This document shows positions 12,354-15,160 of a DNA stretch of 15,160 nt, piece after piece. The translations under genes and the position numbers were made by a program. Below the pieces are notes generated by a model. It saw only the letters and a list, made by a program, of their open reading frames with translations, made no database searches and was not told where the DNA came from. The DNA is taken from positions 1 to 15,160 of the forward strand of contig CAZHSR010000021.1 in NCBI GenBank assembly GCA_964535155.1, written 5' to 3'. This DNA is from JAGPFW01 sp964535155 (GTDB taxonomy: Bacteria; Patescibacteriota; WWE3; UBA101185; UBA10185). Within the stretch, counting starts at the first letter, position 1, and each line of letters opens with the position of its first letter.

Positions 12354-13274
12354 ATGCCCAAAAAGCTTGAGTTTATTCCCCTACTTAAGTCCACAGTAAT
12401 ATATTCTTTGCTTTATTATGTTTTCTCCTTTTTCTATGGACTTATAAATTCCCCTTTATTGGGTAGTAATAGAAGAGATCATTTTCCTTTTGCTACAAGT
12501 ATCTGTTCTAATCCAGTTCCAACCATGAACATTGTTTCAGAATGTCGTTGTCTTTATGGAGGCATAGCCTTCTCTGGGTTATTCTTTCTAATCGGTTTTT
12601 TCTTAATAGTAAAAAAGGTTTTCAAGGAGGGCAAGGAAGTTAAAGCTTTCATGGTTTCTTTAAAAATTGTTTCTATTTTGTATTTTCTGGGAGTTATTCT
12701 GAATATGCTTTTTCCAAAATTTGGCATATTTATGGAATTGTTGCCTGATTTGCCTGTTGCTAACACCATGTTAATTAATAGGAGATTTGCGGAAATTCAG
12801 AAACAGACCCCTTTTGAGATTTATGTCCCAAATCGAGATACATTGGATTCCCATACTATTGATTCAAAGCGTTTTTCTTATGATGCTAACAAGGTTACCT
12901 ATATTATTAATTTTGGGGATAATCCAGATGCAGATAAAATTGAGGTGCAGCAGACATGGGATTTAAGAACTCAGGAAGCTACAATTCAATCTTTGAGAGG
13001 CTCTATAAGTTTTATTGAAGAATATATAGATACTTGTTTGAAAGAGAATATCCAGGACTGTACGGAGTATGCAAATCAGTATAGGCATGTAATTATAGAG
13101 GAATTTACCACGGAAGGTCTTTCAGTCTTATACATCAATTCTCCAGATGAGCGGGAATATATTTTTAGTAAAAAAGGAGATACTTATATAACTCTAGCAA
13201 ACAATAAATTAAAAACTGTAAGAAAAGACAAAATGTTGGATGTGCTGACTTCGCTTCAATTGTTTTCTCAGTAA
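12354..13274 (+). CDS. Unrecognised membrane protein with three N-terminal helices and a large outer domain
   Basis: The 306-residue protein has three clear membrane helices (about 10-31, 68-90, 100-122). Positive charges at MPKK and in the KKVFKEGKEVK loop suggest an N-in topology. The 35-67 loop, with Cys51, Cys64 and Cys66, and the roughly 170-residue C-terminal domain would then be outside. The outer domain is mixed alpha/beta and polar, with strands such as KVTYIINFGDNP and KIEVQQTWDLR and a possible Cys228/Cys236 disulfide. I do not recognise it. It has its own -10 box and no SD, so it need not be in one unit with the ligase/TPR pair. Its TAA directly abuts the TAG of the convergent PEGA gene with zero bases between. 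Confidence 0.8.
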   Translation: MPKKLEFIPLLKSTVIYSLLYYVFSFFYGLINSPLLGSNRRDHFPFATSICSNPVPTMNIVSECRCLYGGIAFSGLFFLIGFFLIVKKVFKEGKEVKAFMVSLKIVSILYFLGVILNMLFPKFGIFMELLPDLPVANTMLINRRFAEIQKQTPFEIYVPNRDTLDSHTIDSKRFSYDANKVTYIINFGDNPDADKIEVQQTWDLRTQEATIQSLRGSISFIEEYIDTCLKENIQDCTEYANQYRHVIIEEFTTEGLSVLYINSPDEREYIFSKKGDTYITLANNKLKTVRKDKMLDVLTSLQLFSQ

Positions 13275-14429
13275 CTATTCCACCTTCACAAAATCCGCCG
13301 AAACCCAACCCTCCTTGCCATCAGAAAGCTTTATTTTCACCCAACCCGCCTGCTTCTCCACAACCACATAGGTTTCCCCAACGTTTACCCGCCCAACCTC
13401 TTCGCCTGAGAGACCTGCCAAAGATCTAACCCTAAGCCATCCGGTACCAGTTTCCAAAACGGTGGCCTTTTCTACCCCAGTAAATACACCCGTAAAGGCT
13501 TCCCTAGCCTCAGCAGTCAACCCAGGGGTAGCGGTATCAAACCCCAAATACCCACCAACTGTTTTTTCTCCCAAAGCCAATAAGCCCTCTTCGCTTGTGA
13601 CTAAATTCCCTTCTGAATCGTAAACATTTCCTCTGTAGTCCAAAAAGTACTCAAAAGATACTTCCGCGTTATCACCAAAAACTACAGCAGTAGGGCGAGT
13701 TCTCATCCAGTAAGCTACAGCTCTAGCTCTTTCAGCCGAAGAAGCTATATTTTCATTATTTAAGGTTAAATCCCATAAACCGCCTGATTCTTCAAAAACT
13801 CTAGGGCTACCCGGCAACGGAATTGGGAATAATTGTGCGGAAACATTTAATCTAAAGCCGTCCACGACTTTTATTGTGGTTGCAATAGTTTCATATCCTT
13901 GAGCGCTAATTTTTAGTTCATAATCCGCTTCAGTAATAGTGTCTAAAGAAAAAGGAGTTTTCCCAACTTCAGAGCCGTCAATAGAAACGGTTGCACCAGA
14001 AGGTTGAGAAATTACTGTAAGGTTAGTTTTATCTTTTTTAAACCACAAATCATATCCCGAAGAGAAAAGCCCCGAAACCCCTAAATCCCTATAAATAGAA
14101 ACTTCCGTATTGGGTGCTGGTTCTATATCGGTCGTGTAAGAAAGGTCTGCATTTGAAGCTGACTGTATTTTAAGCTCCCCTCCTTTTGGAGAAATTTCCA
14201 CTCCTGACAAGGGGGTTGTGCCTATTTCTGTGGAATTTAAATAAACTTGAGCATCTTCGGTTGTGTTAACAGTTAAAAGAGATTTTTGTTTTAATGCGGG
14301 GAGTTCGTGCATTCCCAAGGAAACTCCGTAAGCAACTGCACCTAATACTACAAATAAAATTAGGTAGGAAATCCATGGTTTTGCTTTTTGTAAAAAGGAT
14401 TGGTTTTGTTGGGCTATGGTAAATGTCAT
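13275..14429 (-). CDS. Membrane-anchored PEGA-domain protein with C-terminal SH3b domain
   Basis: The 384-residue protein has a short cytoplasmic N-terminus and one membrane helix (about 18-40). A PEGA-type beta domain at about 50-115 carries AQVYLNSTEIGTTPLSGVEI, and a second at about 136-200 carries ATVSIDGSEVGKTPFSLDTI...YELKISAQGYE. A middle region of about 110 residues of unknown fold follows (205-315). The C-terminal bacterial SH3 domain (about 318-384) includes TGTGWLRVRSLAG, VGETYVVVEKQAGWVKIKLSDGKEGWVSADFV. PEGA and SH3b domains are typical of cell-surface proteins, SH3b often binding peptidoglycan. It is therefore likely an envelope-tethering or wall-binding protein facing out. It starts 82 bp from the divergent alaS. 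No SD is seen; GATAAG lies 8 nt before the ATG as a weak -10. Confidence 0.88.
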   Translation of the reverse strand: MTFTIAQQNQSFLQKAKPWISYLILFVVLGAVAYGVSLGMHELPALKQKSLLTVNTTEDAQVYLNSTEIGTTPLSGVEISPKGGELKIQSASNADLSYTTDIEPAPNTEVSIYRDLGVSGLFSSGYDLWFKKDKTNLTVISQPSGATVSIDGSEVGKTPFSLDTITEADYELKISAQGYETIATTIKVVDGFRLNVSAQLFPIPLPGSPRVFEESGGLWDLTLNNENIASSAERARAVAYWMRTRPTAVVFGDNAEVSFEYFLDYRGNVYDSEGNLVTSEEGLLALGEKTVGGYLGFDTATPGLTAEAREAFTGVFTGVEKATVLETGTGWLRVRSLAGLSGEEVGRVNVGETYVVVEKQAGWVKIKLSDGKEGWVSADFVKVE

Positions 14430-14472
14430 AGTATTAACTTATCACTATTTGGGGGAAATGGCAATTTAAACC

Positions 14473-14501
14473 TCGACAATTTCCCCCTTTTACCTTAATA
14501 T
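14473..14501 (+). promoter_or_regulatory. Sigma70-type promoter of alaS
   Basis: A -35-like TCGACA (14473-14478, one mismatch to TTGACA) and a -10-like TAATAT (14496-14501) are separated by 17 bp. The predicted start is around 14508, giving a leader of only about 4 nt before the ATG at 14512. The intergenic region is shared with the divergent PEGA gene. Confidence 0.55.
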
Positions 14502-14511
14502 ACCAATACAT

Positions 14512-15160
14512 ATGTCAATGACATCAAAAGAAATCCTACAAAAATACATAGACTTTTATACCGCAAAAGATCATGTTGAAATCCCAAATGTTTCTCTTGT
14601 CCCAGAAAACGATTCCACACTTTTATTTGTTAATGCAGGAATGTTTCCCCTAGTCCCCTATTTAATGGGGCAAGAACATCCAATGGGGAGTCGCCTTGTA
14701 AACGTGCAAAGGTGTATCCGTTTTGAGGATATGGAAGAAGTTGGAGATAATCGGCATACTACAGCGTTTCACATGTTGGGAAACTGGAGTCTTAATGATT
14801 ATTTTAAAGAAGAGCAGTTAAATTGGGTTTATGAGTTTATTTTTGGCGAGTTGAACCTTGCTCCTCAAAGGATTTATGCCACAGTCTTTGGTGGAAGCCC
14901 TGAAGTCCCACAAGACGATCCTTCGGTGGAGATTTTGGAAAAAATATTTTTGGAAAAAGGAATTGAGCCCAAAATAGGCGAGCGAATCTTTTATGTGAAA
15001 GGAAAAAATAATTGGTGGCAAAGGGGAGATGCCGTTGGAGAGTTGGGTGGCCCAAGTAGTGAAATTTTTTATTACATTCCTAATGACGCTTCTAAAGGAA
15101 AAGGTCAAGATTTGGTGGCAAATGAAAATGACTTTTTGGAAATAGGAAATTCGGTTTTTT
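14512..15160 (+). CDS. alaS: Alanyl-tRNA synthetase, N-terminal part (3' end beyond window)
   Basis: The frame is open from the ATG at 14512 to the window edge (216 codons). An alternative ATG lies at 14518. It encodes the class II catalytic domain of AlaRS, which charges tRNA-Ala. Visible are SKEILQKYIDFYTAKDHVEIPNVSLVP, then STLLFVNAGMFPLVPYLMG (motif 1 region), RCIRFEDMEEVGDNRHTTAFHMLGNWSLNDYFKEEQ (motif 2 region) and WWQRGDAVGELGGPSSEIFYY (the GPxSEIF motif-3 neighbourhood). Compared with the common bacterial form CIRAGGKHNDLENVGYT, the motif-2 loop is shorter (CIRFEDMEEVGDN). That short form is one reason to place the organism among CPR bacteria. The editing and oligomerisation domains would lie outside the window. 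Confidence 0.95.
   Translation, partial: MSMTSKEILQKYIDFYTAKDHVEIPNVSLVPENDSTLLFVNAGMFPLVPYLMGQEHPMGSRLVNVQRCIRFEDMEEVGDNRHTTAFHMLGNWSLNDYFKEEQLNWVYEFIFGELNLAPQRIYATVFGGSPEVPQDDPSVEILEKIFLEKGIEPKIGERIFYVKGKNNWWQRGDAVGELGGPSSEIFYYIPNDASKGKGQDLVANENDFLEIGNSVF

Noticed and set aside
14818..15108. Minus-strand open frames opposite the start of alaS
   Set aside because: The plus strand codes for unmistakable AlaRS motifs. The minus frames are rich in Phe/Leu/Lys expected from antisense of AT-rich coding DNA.

Overview
The window reads as chromosomal DNA of a small-genome bacterium, most likely a Candidate Phyla Radiation (Patescibacteria) member of the Microgenomates type. This is inferred from a compact AT-leaning sequence, a free-standing Pol I-type 5' nuclease without a polymerase domain, an alanyl-tRNA synthetase with a shortened motif-2 region, a MurT without its usual zinc ribbon, two O-antigen ligase/polymerase-like membrane proteins, and many small unrecognised membrane proteins. 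TGA is used as a real stop (MurT and GatD both end in TGA inside ATGA overlaps), so the recoded UGA=Gly lineages are excluded. No transposase, phage gene, tRNA, rRNA or CRISPR array was found.

Layout. 1-852 (+) is the 3' end of a beta-propeller (NHL-type) protein, facing comF (858-1496, -) almost end to end. Further right on the minus strand are tsaD (1695-2705) and a stand-alone 5'-3' exonuclease (2723-3658). Next is a 160-bp spacer with three copies of an AAGGATWATCCTT palindrome. A tightly overlapping minus-strand operon follows: murT (start at 8549) -> gatD -> O-antigen ligase-like protein -> sugar-binding lipoprotein (ends 3819). Its genes are joined by ATGA/ATGA/TAATG overlaps. 8568-8903 is a gene-free stretch with a strongly G/T-rich strand, a cluster of DnaA-box-like 9-mers and a terminator. 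8904-10416 holds three unrecognised minus-strand genes. From a 25-bp divergent start region, a second O-antigen ligase-like gene, a TPR gene and an unknown membrane protein run rightward (10442-13274). A PEGA/SH3b envelope protein (13275-14429, -) meets that last gene end to end and is divergent from alaS, which leaves the window.

Function. Much of the window concerns the cell envelope. MurT/GatD amidate the stem glutamate of lipid II. Two Wzy_C-type proteins polymerise or ligate glycans, one with a co-translated TPR partner. A PEGA-SH3b protein and a binding lipoprotein sit outside the membrane. Information-processing genes (tsaD, FEN-like nuclease, alaS) and comF are interspersed.

Three patterns stand out. 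First, a dispersed 13-17 bp palindrome occurs at five sites, twice in frame inside gatD. Second, TATAAT-like boxes sit exactly 6 nt before several start codons, predicting leaderless mRNAs and correcting several starts. Third, a DnaA-box-rich, highly strand-skewed spacer lies near 8.6-8.85 kb. The exonuclease also ends in QLGLF, which resembles a sliding-clamp binding motif.
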